64,000 nucleotides of DNA from Axinella damicornis. Taxonomy: Eukaryota; Porifera; Demospongiae; Axinellida; Axinellidae. A program made the translations under genes and the position numbers. This document shows positions 40,265-51,347 of the stretch, in pieces. The stretch covers positions 12,026,781 to 12,090,780 of the forward strand of contig OZ007508.1 of NCBI GenBank assembly GCA_963931865.1, written 5' to 3'. The first letter of the stretch is position 1, and each line of letters starts with the position of its first letter. The notes under the pieces were generated by a model. The model ran no database searches and was not told where the DNA came from. It was given only the letters and a program-made list of their open reading frames with translations.

Positions 40265-41100
40265 AATACTATTAAACAAAACACGTACTTCATAATATAC
40301 TTCTCAAACTATAGAGGCCTTTATAAAACAGGCCTGGCATGCCACAGCTTACCCCCCAACTTCAAGTAGTCTCCGTAGGACGCGTAGTGACTCTTACTTC
40401 AAGCATTTGTAACTCGGGCTGTGTTCTGTCTACATGCCTTGGACAAACATACAGGTGAAAGTTCGAATTTTCCTTGGATGTCTTTATTACACGGTAGCGC
40501 TGCGGGGCCCGTGAAGTTGAAAACGGGCTATCTTACATTGACTTCAACGTAGATCACGTAGGCAAAAATTTGCTGTGGATGCGCAAATGCAATCAATTGT
40601 GACATCACCAAAAATCCTTGCAGTTAGACGGAAAGGGCTATTGCTTGATCCCTGTGCAGTATGCCTGTCTTGTGGACTGGGCAAGGGAGAGATGAAGCAA
40701 TGCTGCTGCCACAATAGCGAACAGTTCTTGCCACTGAATGGACCGGAGATATTGGATTAGCGTCGCTGCTGAACTGCTTGCTCTTTTCCCAAGCCACGTG
40801 CTGCAAACTAGTATGCTGCATGCGCTAAGTACTACTTTGCCCAGGGTTACCTCCTCAAATTTGTTCCACCATTCACATTGATCCTAATTTCAAACGTTTT
40901 TTGGAAGATTCACAAAAATGTTCCGCTATTTGGTTTTCATACTCATTCTCAAGCGAGCATCAACTAACGGTGCTCTTTCAGGCCCGCAGTATGTAATTAC
41001 TCATAATTATATCAACAAAGCACACACATATTTGCTTGTTTGGATGGTAGTATAATTAAACGTGAAGAAATTCAGGATGTGTTCTTTCCCATGTACACAG
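40265..41100. other. No supported gene
   Basis: Frames at 40575-40760 (plus) and 40821-40624 (minus) overlap and have no motif. The right edge (41070-41100) is the intron end of the ankyrin exon. Confidence 0.35.
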
Positions 41101-41198
41101 GATGGATTCTTCCCACTCTCTGATGCCAGCCAGGAGGGCTAGCTGGGATTGTGGAGCTGCTGCTTCAGGCAGGGGCTAGAGTTGACCTTCAGACTAAG
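41101..41198 (+). pseudogene. Decayed ankyrin exon
   Basis: Between ACACAG and GTGGGC; 98 nt. A fragment LGIVELLLQAGARVDLQTK can be read, but one base is missing and a TAG interrupts GGAGGGCTAGCTGGG. It is the paralogue of 24374-24464, with several hundred bases of shared flanking intron. Confidence 0.65.
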
Positions 41199-41410
41199 GT
41201 GGGCATTGCTACAGCACTGAATGTTAGATCTCCCTCAGCTCCCCACATACCGAGAGCACATTGATACCTTGCTGGGTGGGTATGGAACTGGGCACAGACC
41301 CATACACACACTGTGTAGTCTGTACTGATCCCAATACTCTGTTCATACAACAACATTAGCCTCAATCCAAGCCACTCCCACCTCCAGTTTCTTTAACACT
41401 TGCTGTATTT

Positions 41411-42594
41411 TTAGTCTCGTGCCCAGACGTCCACGCCCACGGCAGAGAACGTCTGGTCGTTTGAGTGAGATTTCTTGTCACAGAGGCGTGTCCTGCGGAC
41501 GTATAAAAGTGGTTTATTGTGCGAAGAATGAAATTATTTGAGAAGCTCGGAGATGGGTGATCCTTCTTGGGCTATCTGTCGTGTAGCCCTACTGTCAGAC
41601 AGTCAACACCGTTCACTGACCTCCCAAGTGTCAGCTACTAATAAAAGGGCGCTCGACTTTTTGGTTTCAGTATTCAACCCGGCAGTTGAAGTACCTGGCA
41701 GTGTTGCGGCGTGCCAGTATTGCTGTAAACCATGCTGCTAGAGAGGGCTGAAAGGTCCTTAGAAACTGCGAGGGGGCTCATAAATGAATTGCAAAGTGAG
41801 TTCTGCTTACCGCCAATCACTGACCTGTTGAAACTTACACGGCAAACCGAGGAGTCCTCAGGTGATGAAACGAAGACTCCCAGAAGTAGGATCAGCGCCC
41901 CACTCAATCAACAAGAGGGAGTCAAGCCACTTAGTCCTCGAAAGAGAAGCAGAGTAGATGATGGCCATCCACAGGAACCTCAGGCAAAGAGGAAAATTTA
42001 TCGTAGTTGAAAGAGTTTGCAATTTTCACCTCTACCTGCACCTCAGCAGGCTCATTCCAGCCCACATGTTCAGGTGAGATACTCTGTGTTAGTACACTTA
42101 GTATTAATGTGAGGGTACTCCTATTCACTATTGTTTTAACACCATTTGCAGGTGACTGTGTCGACAAAGAAGGATACCCCCCCTCTTCGTTTTCAAGTGC
42201 CAAGCAAGTTTAAAAGATTGGTGCAGTCAACTCGGTATAAGAAGAGTCCGTATGCAGCTCACACAGCTATGCGTACCCCATCAACGAATGATCAAACTCA
42301 TTGCGAAAAAGATAAAAAAGAGAGTGCAGACATCTGTTCCAAGAAGCGTAATAGCTATCTGAGGCTATCCCTTGAGAAGATTAAGCATTTCAGTTGGGAA
42401 ACAGTGGAAAGTGAGCTAAAGGAACATGCACCCACACTCTTGTCTGTGCTAAAAGCAGTTTCTCGATCTCCAGAAGGCAATTCCAAGATTGCCGGAATGG
42501 CAGCTGTGGTGTTGCTGAAAGGTCGAAACAGGCATATCTGCTTGCCTCAAGGCGTCATTTCGACTATCATGTATGCTGGGCACAGCTCCAAGAT
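41411..42594 (+). pseudogene. N-terminal part of a transposon-type gene (DUF6589-like)
   Basis: A TAGTCTCGTGCCCAGACG end at 41412 is followed by coding segments: MLLERAERSLETARGLINEL (41732 on), a Ser/Pro/Arg linker (SPRKRSRVDD) with a stop at 42010, and, after a CAG/GTGAGA donor near 42074 and a TTGCAG acceptor near 42152, VTVSTKKDTPPLRFQVPSKF, SYLRLSLEKIKHFSWETVES, ELKEHAPTLLSVLKAV and GVISTIMYAGHSSKM at a GTGAGC donor (42597). The last block resembles the N-terminal region of multicopy sponge and cnidarian proteins that carry DUF6589 further downstream. That part is absent here. The TIR-like end suggests this gene belongs to the TAGTCTCGTG element family. Confidence 0.45.
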
Positions 42595-42933
42595 GGTGAG
42601 CTTGTTACTGCTAGTTATGAAATGCATGTTGGATGCATCGATGGTGATCGTATGAGATGTAGGACACCAACCATAGTAAATGATGTGCATGGCCCCTACC
42701 TACCTCCAGCTGCAAGTGCTAGGACACCACCAACTGGGTCCAGCCCCCACAATCCTTTAATTTACCTCCTACAATCAAACCTGTTAATTGGGCGAGCGTG
42801 AGCGAGCCCCACACGGCAGCTGTTTGCACAATCTTTGCACTTCACCAGTTACAAACGCTGGATATCTAATTGAATTTGTGGTTAATCAAGTTAAGTGCTT
42901 AGTCAGCGTTTTGGTCTGCATAGTAAACTCAAG

Positions 42934-43900
42934 ATGGCTACGACCTCAAGAACCAGGGCCTATGATCCAGATCTTCGCTGGAGGATGATCTACCAGCGAA
43001 TAGTTTTGGAACTGCCATTTAAAACTATAAGTAAGAATCTGTATGTGGATGTATCAACTGTTCGCCTCACTGTAGAGAGCTGTTCAATAGCACCGGTTCT
43101 GTGGACAAACAACTCACGTCAATGGAGAAAATTGACTGAAGCTGACCAGTTCCTGCTGCTGGAATTAGTCATAGAACGTCCAGGTATTTACCTGCATGAA
43201 CTAAGGCATGAACTACACGCGAGTGGTACAGAAGCGAGTATGGCTACTATTTGCCGATTCCTTCACTTGTGGATGTTCAAGGAAGAAAATCCGGAGTGTT
43301 GCTCTCCAAAGAAGTGAAGAACGGAGGGCCAGATGTGCTGCAGAAGTAACTTTGTACTCTCCGAATATGTTCGTTTTTATTGACGAGACGGGTAGCGATC
43401 GCCGAGATGCTATGCGGAAATTTGGTTATTCCCTTCGGGGTGAGCGTTGTGTGGCTAAGAGATTACTAGTGCGGGGAGAACGCGTGTCAGTGATAACAGC
43501 AATCACTCTTGACGGTATTTTGGACTACCAATTCATTCATGGGACCACAAATGGACTTGATTTTGCGGATTTTGTTGAGCGACATCTGCTCCCACATCTA
43601 ATGCCATTCAATGGCACAAATGGCAACAGCATTATAGTAATGGATAATGCATCCATACATCATTACCAAGACGTTGCAGCCCTCGTTGCAAGTGTTGGAG
43701 CACTACTAACATATCTTCCTCCATACAGTCCGGACTTAAATCCAACTGAAGAGGTCTTCTCATCTGTTAAGGCATACCTGAAAGCACATGAGCAGGTTGT
43801 ATACAATGCCAGTGACGTAGAAACAATTGTACAGGCTGCATTCGCGAATGTTAGTTCACAATATTGTGATGGATGGTTTTCTGATTGTGGTTATATGTAA
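42934..43900 (+). pseudogene. Tc1/mariner (IS630-like) DDE transposase with frame breaks
   Basis: ATG 42934 opens MATTSRTRAYDPDLRWRMIY, then the helix-turn-helix (PFKTISKNLYVDVSTVR) and LTEADQFLLLELVIERPGIY. The catalytic part has FVFIDETGSD (first D), SIIVMDNASIHH (second D) and YLPPYSPDLNPTEEVFSSVK (third acidic residue, E). Two compensating shifts between 43070 and 43125 scramble the linker (expected FNSTGSVDK is in another frame), and a +1 shift near 43265-43275 separates the N-terminal and catalytic halves. At about 320 codons it has the usual length for the family. Few breaks and an intact DDE triad suggest a fairly young copy. Confidence 0.85.
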
Positions 43901-43944
43901 TTGTTTCACAGTGACAAGATCTTATACAGTAACTGTATGTAACC

Positions 43945-44040
43945 TTAGCCTCGTTCCCAGGCCTCCATGCCCAGCTTTTGTCCTTTGCAGTACATGTACA
44001 TGCAAACGACAAAAGCCATGGGCGTCGACGCACAAGGCTA
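43945..44040. mobile_element. 96-bp miniature element, TSD ATGTAACC
   Basis: Starts TTAGCCTCGTTCCCAGGC and ends CGCACAAGGCTA. ATGTAACC is at 43937-43944 and 44041-44048. An internal CTTTTGTC..GACAAAAG pair suggests further fold-back. Same family as 14138-14178 and 24574-24610. Confidence 0.8.
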
Positions 44041-44589
44041 ATGTAACCCTCCAAAAATAAAAACATACATGGTAGGTTGAACTGAAATATGCAGCATCTA
44101 TAAAGCCAGCCTCTGGGGGAGGGGGGACTTCACCATTTTGAAGATGGTAATTAATAACAAGTGCATTATCATATATAAACAATGGGAGGTCCTGCTTTTT
44201 TCACTGTCAAAATAACCAGCATGAGTACATGTAGATAACGGCTTTATGTGACAGATGTCCTCAAGCTTCTATTTCAGTGCTCTCAGATTGTTCAGAGTGA
44301 TAGCTTTTTCTTCCAGAAATTCTTCTTGGGTCAAGACACCATCATCACATAGGCTTTGCAATGTTTTTAGCTGGGACAAATTTAGCTCATGCACTCGCTC
44401 ACGCTCGCCCCACAATGTCACACATTCCACTAGTTATACTTAAACTGTTAATTATACCTGCTCATTAATCAAGAGTAATTGCCACTTCAACACTAAAACC
44501 CTAGTTGTAGAATTGCATGATGCCCACAAGTCTCCTGCTTTTAAGGCAAATAGACTGAATATGCATGGCCCGACCATGTTATTGTTTGC

Positions 44590-46100
44590 ACTTTGTGGTT
44601 AGGAAGTTGTGGATCATCCATTGTTCAATGCTAGTTACATCCTCCTGCATTTGGTTGTAGTCTGCATTTGTTAGATCAATCTGTAAAGTAGTATATCATC
44701 CGCATAAACAACCATTTTGGAGCCCAGCTGCAGGCTCAGCCAGATCATTGATGTAAAGAATGAACAAAAGAGGCCCTAGGACTGACCCCTGAGGTACTCC
44801 AGAGAGAACAGGTCGAGGTCTGGAAGAAACACCATTTAGGACAACCCGTTGTTCTCTGCCTCTGAGGTAGTCACAGATCCACCATCTCAACAGAAGATCA
44901 TTTAGACCACGAGATTGAAGTTTGCTAACAAGTGTGGCATGTGGTACCAAGTCAAATGCTTTGCGTACATCGAAAAAGACAGAGCAAACTGGTTTACCGT
45001 CGTCCATACTCCTCAGGCAATCGTCAATAATAGTGGTTAGGGCAGAGCCTGTTGAATGCCCAGGACGAAAGCCCCATTGGTGGAAAGAGGGATGGTGTAA
45101 CTCTTCAAGAATGAGTGAAGAGACATGCCTTTCTAGAACCTTACTCCTTACTCAAGATGGCAAGCAAGGAGATAGGGCAATAGTTAGAGGGTGAGGTGGG
45201 GTCCACAGATTTGAAAATGGGTGTAGCAACTGACATTTTTGCTGCTTTTGGAAATGTGCCAGTTTTTCAGGGAGAGGTTGAACAACTTAGTCACAACGGG
45301 AGTGATTGTTACTGTGGCTTTGACCATGTGGGCTGAGATTCCCTCTCCTTTGTGACATCCAGGAGTGACAGGACCTCCTCCTCAGAACACAGGAGGTGCT
45401 CAGGACAGGCAACAGGGATTATGTTGAACGTCAGGGGATAACGGGAGTACAGAGCTGTTGAAACATTTTACAAAGTGGTCACTAAGGGCTTCTGCTTTTT
45501 CAGAGTCAGAGGAGACCTCACAGTTGTTGACAAGTAAGGTAGTTTTGCTGCCACCTTTCAGTAATCTCACTGGGTGACTTCATTTCTTTTCAGCTTGTAC
45601 ATGCTCATTAGCCGGATCTGTGAGCTCGTCTTTTGCGTTCCATTTTTGCATGGCACGCTTCAGGTTCTTAGAAAGCCATGGAAGGTTGTGTCGTTTTGGT
45701 AGTCGGACTCTAGGAATACACTCTTGCATGACAGCCATAAACGTATGCTCCCAAAGCACCCATGCATTGTTTACATCGTCAGTGAAAATTTGGTCCCAGT
45801 CAAAAGTATTTAGCAACTCACAAGCCTTTTCCCAGTTGGCAGCTGAGTACCGCCAAATGTGCCTTGGGGTGCCAGTACGTTTTCCTGCTGGAGAGATCCT
45901 GAGATTGGTGGTGAGTTGGACACCTGAGTTACTGATAGGAGGAATCACCGAACAATCCACTTTGACTGGGGAGGACACAAGGGCAAGGTTGATCAGGGTA
46001 GATTTTCCCGTACTGGAGGTTTGCGTGGGACTAGGAACAACCTGTGTGAGAGAGAATCTGGACAGAATTGTTAGCAGTCTCTGGTACAAAATGTGATAGG
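44590..46100 (-). pseudogene. 5'-truncated non-LTR retrotransposon (LINE): endonuclease end and reverse transcriptase
   Basis: Minus strand. 46089-45580 carries the end of the AP-type endonuclease (LINLALVSSP) and the linker (WEHTFMAVMQECIPRVRLPK, NLPWLSKNLKRAMQKW). After a ~300-bp degraded part come the RT blocks: [14 protein letters not shown] (45195-45150), [20 protein letters not shown] (45080-45020), [35 protein letters not shown], then, one frame over, [12 protein letters not shown] (44725-44690) and DYNQMQEDVTSIEQWMI to about 44600. The YADD catalytic motif and order identify a jockey/CR1-like LINE. The N-terminal endonuclease and 3' end are missing and at least three frame shifts are present. 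Confidence 0.85.
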
Positions 46101-46260
46101 GGTTATGTTAAAATGCTATGAGAGCTCATCCAGATAACTGAAAAATGAAGGGTGAAAAACATTTGCACAGATGGGATCAGCACTACCCACCTCTATGCAC
46201 TGCCTTCGTAGGGTATGGGTGGAGTTCCATGAGCACCTTTGACTAGTTCTAACCCACATA

Positions 46261-47026
46261 TATGTAGTCTCGTGCCCAGACCCCACCCCCCGGGGGAGAG
46301 GGTCTGGTTACACAAGCCCGAATTCTTGGGCTTAGCGGAAGTGGCGAAGCCTTGTAATTGTAGGTGCAAAAATGCTAAATGAAACATGAATCTCATCATC
46401 ACACACAGTACGGCCAAATTATGGCTGAAAGTCGTGCATGTATTCGCTGCGGCATCTGCGAGACAAAATAATACTTGTAGCAGTGAAACAGCGCAGAAAG
46501 CTCAACCCGTGCAAACTTACAAACGAAGCTGTTCGGAGATTCGTTGGCGAGTTCATGGATCCTTCTTTCAAGAGAAGACTGCCCGATGCCGAGTACTATG
46601 TGTGCCAGAAAGACTTCCAACAGATCGTAGAGGTATCCAAAAGCTGATGGTAAGGCAGCATTGCGTAGATACTTTTCACTCCCGGCAGGAAGACAGGAGA
46701 AACATCACTTTCAACAAAAAAATGCTCGCAGAATGTGCATTTGTTCCTCCGTGGGTTCATTGTAGCCTAATGCCTGTACTCCAAAACAACACCGCTGCTT
46801 TTACCACTTCAACAGGGAACCTTTCGCGAAGACGCTTGACACACACCGTTTAGCTGAGACCATTATTGCTGATGACTACATTCCTCCGCTACCAAATTAT
46901 TCTAATAAACGCTGCTTTGCAATTTCATTGACCGCTTTCAAATTCTGAAGCGAGCCCAAGGATTTGGACTTGTGTAACCAGACCCTCTTTGTCGCACGTG
47001 CGAGGAGGGTCTGGGCACGAGACTAC
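46261..47026 (+). mobile_element. DNA element with TAGTCTCGTGCCCAGACC ends, TSD CCCACATA
   Basis: The left end TATGTAGTCTCGTGCCCAGA is inverted at the right end (GTCTGGGCACGAGACTAC). Both subterminal regions hold an additional GGGTCTGGTTACACAAG / CTTGTGTAACCAGACCC pair, so the ends form a compound hairpin. CCCACATA lies at 46253-46260 and 47027-47034 (8-bp TSD). It contains a decayed coding region (46386-46860; fragments LPDAEYYVCQKDFQQIVE and VPPWVHCSLMPVLQNNTAAF in shifted frames) that I cannot assign. Confidence 0.85.
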
Positions 47027-47441
47027 CCCACATACCTCCTGAGGTTAAATTTGCTCATACTCCCACAGGAAACACCTCACCTGTACCACTACATTATAGG
47101 AGGAGTGTTGTTTACAGATCATACTCCTCACCATGGCAACAAAGACTGCATAATTTAAATGATGGAGGTGGTGGGGCATATAGTGAGGAGTGCTGAGACA
47201 ATGGGTGACTGATATCAACATGATAAAACAAATTAGGAGAGCAGGAGTTTACATAAACAAGGAATTCCCTTTGAGGTCACATACTCCTGTTGCATGTGTG
47301 TGCACAAGTTTGTATTGAGAATCACAATTGAAGTGGTAACTGTCAGTCATGTGTGGCCTTCCCCAGGTTCCATCCTGATATGTATCAAAGTGTGTGTGTG
47401 TACTGCTATGTTGCTATGGTGCTATTGTTGTCTACCTCCAG

Positions 47442-47539
47442 GATGGTGCACTCCCTTGTATCTCACTGGTGAGAATGGGCATCTTCCAGTAGTGGAGCGT
47501 TTGATTGCAGCAAAGGCAGATGTCAACCGTCAGAGGATG
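47442..47539 (+). pseudogene. Ankyrin exon, frame-shifted
   Basis: Between CTACCTCCAG and GTTAGT; 98 nt. TPLYLTGENGHLPVVERLIA followed by AKADVNRQR reads as an ankyrin unit, but the first codons (GATGGTGCACTCCC) are in another frame, so one base is missing relative to the 99-nt rule. Confidence 0.65.
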
Positions 47540-47754
47540 GTTAGTTACTGTAATGTTCATGAATAGGTTTACCATAGCAACCGTAACTATGCATCTCTAA
47601 CTACAAGTGAATGACAGGGTGTGGTTGAGGAGTGTTTCCTAAGTTGGTCATAAAATCCCTGTCCTACAATGGAGTTTCCTTGCCTTGATGACTACGTAGT
47701 ATTACTTGCCTGGTAACTGGATCTGTATAGAGCTCATTTACAAGACAGTAGTTA

Positions 47755-47802
47755 GTAGAATGTCTGATTGAAGCAAAGGCAGATGCTATCCATCGGAATG
47801 AG
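47755..47802 (+). pseudogene. Partial ankyrin exon
   Basis: The 3' half of a repeat unit (VECLIEAKADAIHRNE) ends at a GTTAGT donor. The 5' half and acceptor are missing. Confidence 0.5.
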
Positions 47803-47839
47803 GTTAGTTACTACTACTGCAGGACCTGTTTGGATGGCG

Positions 47840-48350
47840 TATTCAATGCACTGTGTTACTGGGCTGTGAAGGCAAATTATGTTACTGTGACGGCATAGTG
47901 CATAATGGGTAATAGTGTGCTGTGTTGTAATTATTGCAGAGCTGGCACCACAGGTACGGCCATGGCCGTACGGTTCTTGAGGGGGGAAAATGTCGTTGCT
48001 GGGATTCTGACTCACAGGCGCGTAGCTACACCCAAAGTTTCCTCCTGGTATTTTTCTTTGAGCTTCCAGCATCCAAAACAGCGACGACATCACTGACTTT
48101 TCCATGTTTTCACCAGTCTTGGTGACCAACGCACACTGAATGGAGACAGGTCTGACATATGCCACGGCGCATTAGTCATGAATCAAGAGTAATGGCAACC
48201 TTCAAGCAATGAGATGTTGCTCATGATGTACCAGATCCAGCCAGCATGTCATTGTTAGAAGGAGCAAAAAGGTGGTCGAATGTGAAGCAGGGATGGTTGA
48301 GTTCCATTACAGATTCAGAGATAGCCTTCCACATCGAGAGTGAGTGAGTG
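47840..48350. other. No supported gene
   Basis: Contains a TACGGCCATGGCCGTA perfect palindrome (47955-47970). The 137-residue minus frame (48165-47752) has no recognised motif. CA-rich intron-like sequence precedes the second duplication copy. Confidence 0.35.
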
Positions 48351-49493
48351 CAAAGCACGAAGGTGTTACGAGAGCTTATCCAGAACTGAAAAATGAAGGG
48401 TGAAAAACATTTTCCCCGCTTTGCGCAGATAAGATCAGCACTGCCCGCCTCTATGCACTGCCTTTGTAGGGTATGGGGGGAGTTCCATGAGCTCCTTTGA
48501 CTAGTTCATTCACCCCCAAATACCTGTGGTTTGTGTGAGTAAGCCCCTGAAGTTATACTCCCACATTGGGAGGACACACCTCAGCTGTACCACTCCATTG
48601 TTAGAGTGTATACTCCTCATAATGGCAACAAGGACTGTGTACCTGTCATGCCTGAGGATGGAGGTGGTGATTAGGCTCTTCCACTTTATGCTGGCATTAT
48701 TTGAGGATAATAGGTACAAGGTGAAAGGAGCGCTGAGACAATGGGTGGCTGATCAACTTGAAGTCTGTACAATCGTACTACGATCCTATTGGTCACCACA
48801 GTGCTTAACTCTTTAGGGGCCAAATTCTTTCTCTAGGTCATTTTCAGTCTATAGAACACACTTAAACATACCCTAATTTCTGTTCCCTGGCATTGCTGGG
48901 CTCGAAACTGCTCACACAGGTAATTTCAGCTATACTGAGCATATACGTGACTTAACCACACCCACCAATTAACGAGCTTGCAATCAAGCCTCCCGAGATA
49001 TGCCAACCTGCCGTAGCTGAAAACGGGCGATGTTGGAAATGGAGGCCCTACAAGGCAAGACAGCTACTTTCTAAGTCCATTTATGCCAAAAACGGCGGAA
49101 ATGGCCCTCTCAGTGCCGACCAAGACCTTTCTATCGCGGAGCCCAGACACGGCCATGCTGTTTGCACCCTCCGGGTGCACCCACCCACCTCCCCCTGCCC
49201 CGCCCTTTCTGCTGGCGCAGAGCCTATCTCTCAAGGACATTGCCGGATGTGACATCATGAAGCTGAAAGTCTCATGACACCTTAAGGCGTCACTAGCTGG
49301 TAAACGGTTAACGAATAGTAGAGCAAGTTCCTTTGAGGTCACCTACTCCTGCATGTGTGTGCACATGCAATTGATGGAGTGAAGTGTAACTGTCAGTCAT
49401 GTCTGGCCTTTCCCAGGTTCCATAATGATGTGTATGTTAATGAGTGTGTGTGTACTGCTATGTTGCTATGGTGCTAATGTTCTCTACCTCCAG

Positions 49494-49583
49494 GATAGTA
49501 CAACTCCCCTGTGTGTCACCTGCCAGAATGGGCATCTTTCAGTGGTTGAATGTCTGATTACAGCAAACGACCATCAGAGGAAA
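49494..49583 (+). pseudogene. Ankyrin exon, shortened
   Basis: DSTTPLCVTCQNGHLSVVEC then LITANDHQRK between CTACCTCCAG and GTTAGT; 90 nt, in frame but nine bases short (the AKADVN part is lost). It is the copy-2 counterpart of 47442-47539. Confidence 0.65.
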
Positions 49584-49735
49584 GTTAGTCACTACATAGT
49601 GTTCACAAAATTAATAGGTTTAGAATATTGCTATAGCAACCCAAACTGTGCATGTCTAAGTAGAATTACTGTGACATGCATCTACATGGAGGGTTTACCG
49701 TCCGATATCTTCACCAAAAAGGATTCTAGTAGTTA

Positions 49736-49737
<2 letters not shown>

Positions 49738-49803
<66 letters not shown>
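49738..49803. repeat. (CA)n microsatellite
   Basis: About 33 uninterrupted CA dinucleotides directly upstream of an ankyrin exon acceptor region. Confidence 0.98.
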
Positions 49804-49808
<5 letters not shown>

Positions 49809-49821
49809 TGAATGAGAACAG

Positions 49822-50418
49822 TCTGGGTGGACTGCCCTCCACTATGCAGCAGACCATGGCCGTGAAGATGTTGTACGGGTACTGCTGGAAGCGAATGCTG
49901 CCTCAGACCTACCAAATAAGGTGATCATTGTATAGAGTGGGTGTGCCCATTGCCACATATTGTCATGTGACATGATCGTGGAGAGCCATGTTATCATACT
50001 GTCATGAATACTTGTTTAGCATGAGTGAAATTTTATTCTGGATGGTTGAGCACTTTTGGACGGTTGTATTATTGTCAATCTGATTCCAGGGCTCCCAGGA
50101 GACAGCACTCATGATGGCAGCCAGGAGGGAGAGTGTGGGGATTGTCAGAAGACTGATCCAGCATGGAGCCAGTGCAAACATCACCAACAAAGGTAACCAT
50201 GGAAACCAGCCCCATTGTGCTAATGTAATTGTATCCGTTAGAGCAATACTGGAGAAATGAGTTCTGGCCTGCCCCTTAGTGTACATGGTCTCATGGTCTT
50301 TTGCAGCAGAAAGAAAAAATTAATGTTTAAAACCTTCGTTTTGTGTCAGCATAATAATACCCACTGTTCTGTACAATCTGCAGGCTGGGCTCACAGCCTC
50401 CGGCATAGCCAGTACTGA
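49822..50418 (+). CDS. 3' end of a second ankyrin-repeat gene
   Basis: Partial CDS join(49822..49920,50090..50192,50384..50418). Exon 1 (99 nt, donor GTGATC) encodes GWTALHYAADHGREDVVRVL followed by LEANAASDLPNK. Exon 2 (acceptor ATTCCAG, donor GTAACC) encodes GSQETALMMAARRESVGIVR and RLIQHGASANITNK. Exon 3 (CTGCAG acceptor) adds about eleven residues (WAHSLRHSQY) to TGA 50416-50418. Phases are consistent and both repeats match the ankyrin consensus (TALHYAA, TALMMAA, VRRLIQHGAS). All ankyrin exons in the window are on the plus strand, so this may be the 3' end of a gene whose upstream exons (47442, 49494 and further) have decayed. Confidence 0.7.
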
Positions 50419-50429
50419 GGTTCACACTG

Positions 50430-51340
50430 ACGTGTGTCAAGAACTGCTTGTGCAAAGATCCTCATAAACTTCATCCTTAATGCTACTACATGTACTGGCA
50501 CTAGCTATTACTGTCCCAGTGTACATTATTACACCACATTGCTACATGTTACTATATATAGCTCCTCTCACCAGTGTTCTGCTATTTGTAAAGCAAAATT
50601 ATATGTTACTCTATAGCTATTATGGTTGTAAATTTGCTGAGTTTTGATTTAGTTCGAACCTGCTATAAAATTTGTGACATCACAAAGAATGCCCAGTGTA
50701 TTGGGTCTAAGAGCAGGTGGACTGTATGGAACAATTAATGGAAACTGGATGAATCCTCACTAGCTGCTGGTCATTGACGTATAAGAAGCCATTATTTTGC
50801 CCCCTCTGTCCAGCATGTAACAAGCAAACGAGGCTAGGGTATAATACATGTGCCATGGACTGACACCAGCTACTAATAATGACTGATCGTGCATGATCCA
50901 AACAGTTTGACTAGCATAAATTTTGATCAGAAAGGTTTCGTTTTCCATTCCCATGCATGCGTATCCTGCTCTCTTTTTGTGGAGTGTTCATTCTTGGTAG
51001 CCCAGGAACAAAAGCGGCATGTGGGCCTAGCTGGGAACAAGCTGGAGGCTATAGTATTACCCCCCAAAGAAATTAAGATGATCGTCATAAACAATAATTA
51101 TTAACATCTAGATAATTATGCTGGAGTCACAAATAATGAACAAACTAAATAAAACCACACCTACAGGATAATTTGTGCATGCAGAGCGATACTTCTGTCA
51201 TGCACAGACAATAGGCACCAGTGCAACTTTAATTTATGGTATGGATCAGCACAGCAATGTGAGCAATATGTTCCCCTAATATCACCTCCGACAACCTCTT
51301 CCCCCTGCGTGGAGGCTGTGCAACACCATCACCATGGTTA
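50430..51340. other. No supported gene
   Basis: Short frames only. A degenerate TAGCCC.GGAACA..GCCTAGCTGGGAACAAGC pair near 50998-51045 is probably an old TAGCCTCG-type miniature element. Confidence 0.4.
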
Positions 51341-51347
51341 CGATCGT

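Larger units (their letters stand above)
42784..44415 (+). mobile_element. Tc1/mariner-type DNA transposon
   Basis: GGGCGAGCGTGAGCGAG at the left (42790-42806) is inverted as CTCGCTCACGCTCGCCCC at the right (44394-44411), giving TIRs that bracket the transposase gene. A 96-bp miniature element (43945-44040) is nested near its 3' part. The TSD is not clear; the left flank has TTAATT and the right ACAATG. Confidence 0.75.
46110..49610. repeat. Tandem segmental duplication carrying ankyrin exons
   Basis: Copy 1 (about 46110-47600) and copy 2 (about 48360-49610) share, in order: GAGAGCT.ATCCAGA.AACTGAAAAATGAAGG, GGAGTTCCATGAGC.CCTTTGACTAGTT, ACACCTC..CTGTACCAC, GCTGAGACAATGGGTG, TTTGAGGTCAC.TACTCCTG, CAGTCATGT.TGGCCTT and the intron end plus ankyrin exon. 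Copy 1 contains a 766-bp transposon (46261-47026) that copy 2 lacks, so the insertion post-dates the duplication. Confidence 0.8.

Noticed and set aside
47752..48165. 137-residue minus ORF with Cys/Gly-rich centre
   Set aside because: I could not match it to any domain and found no exon boundaries; it covers the TACGGCCATGGCCGTA palindrome.
49680..49811. ORF ending in a long Thr-His run
   Set aside because: The tail is the CA microsatellite; only the first part overlaps the real ankyrin exon.
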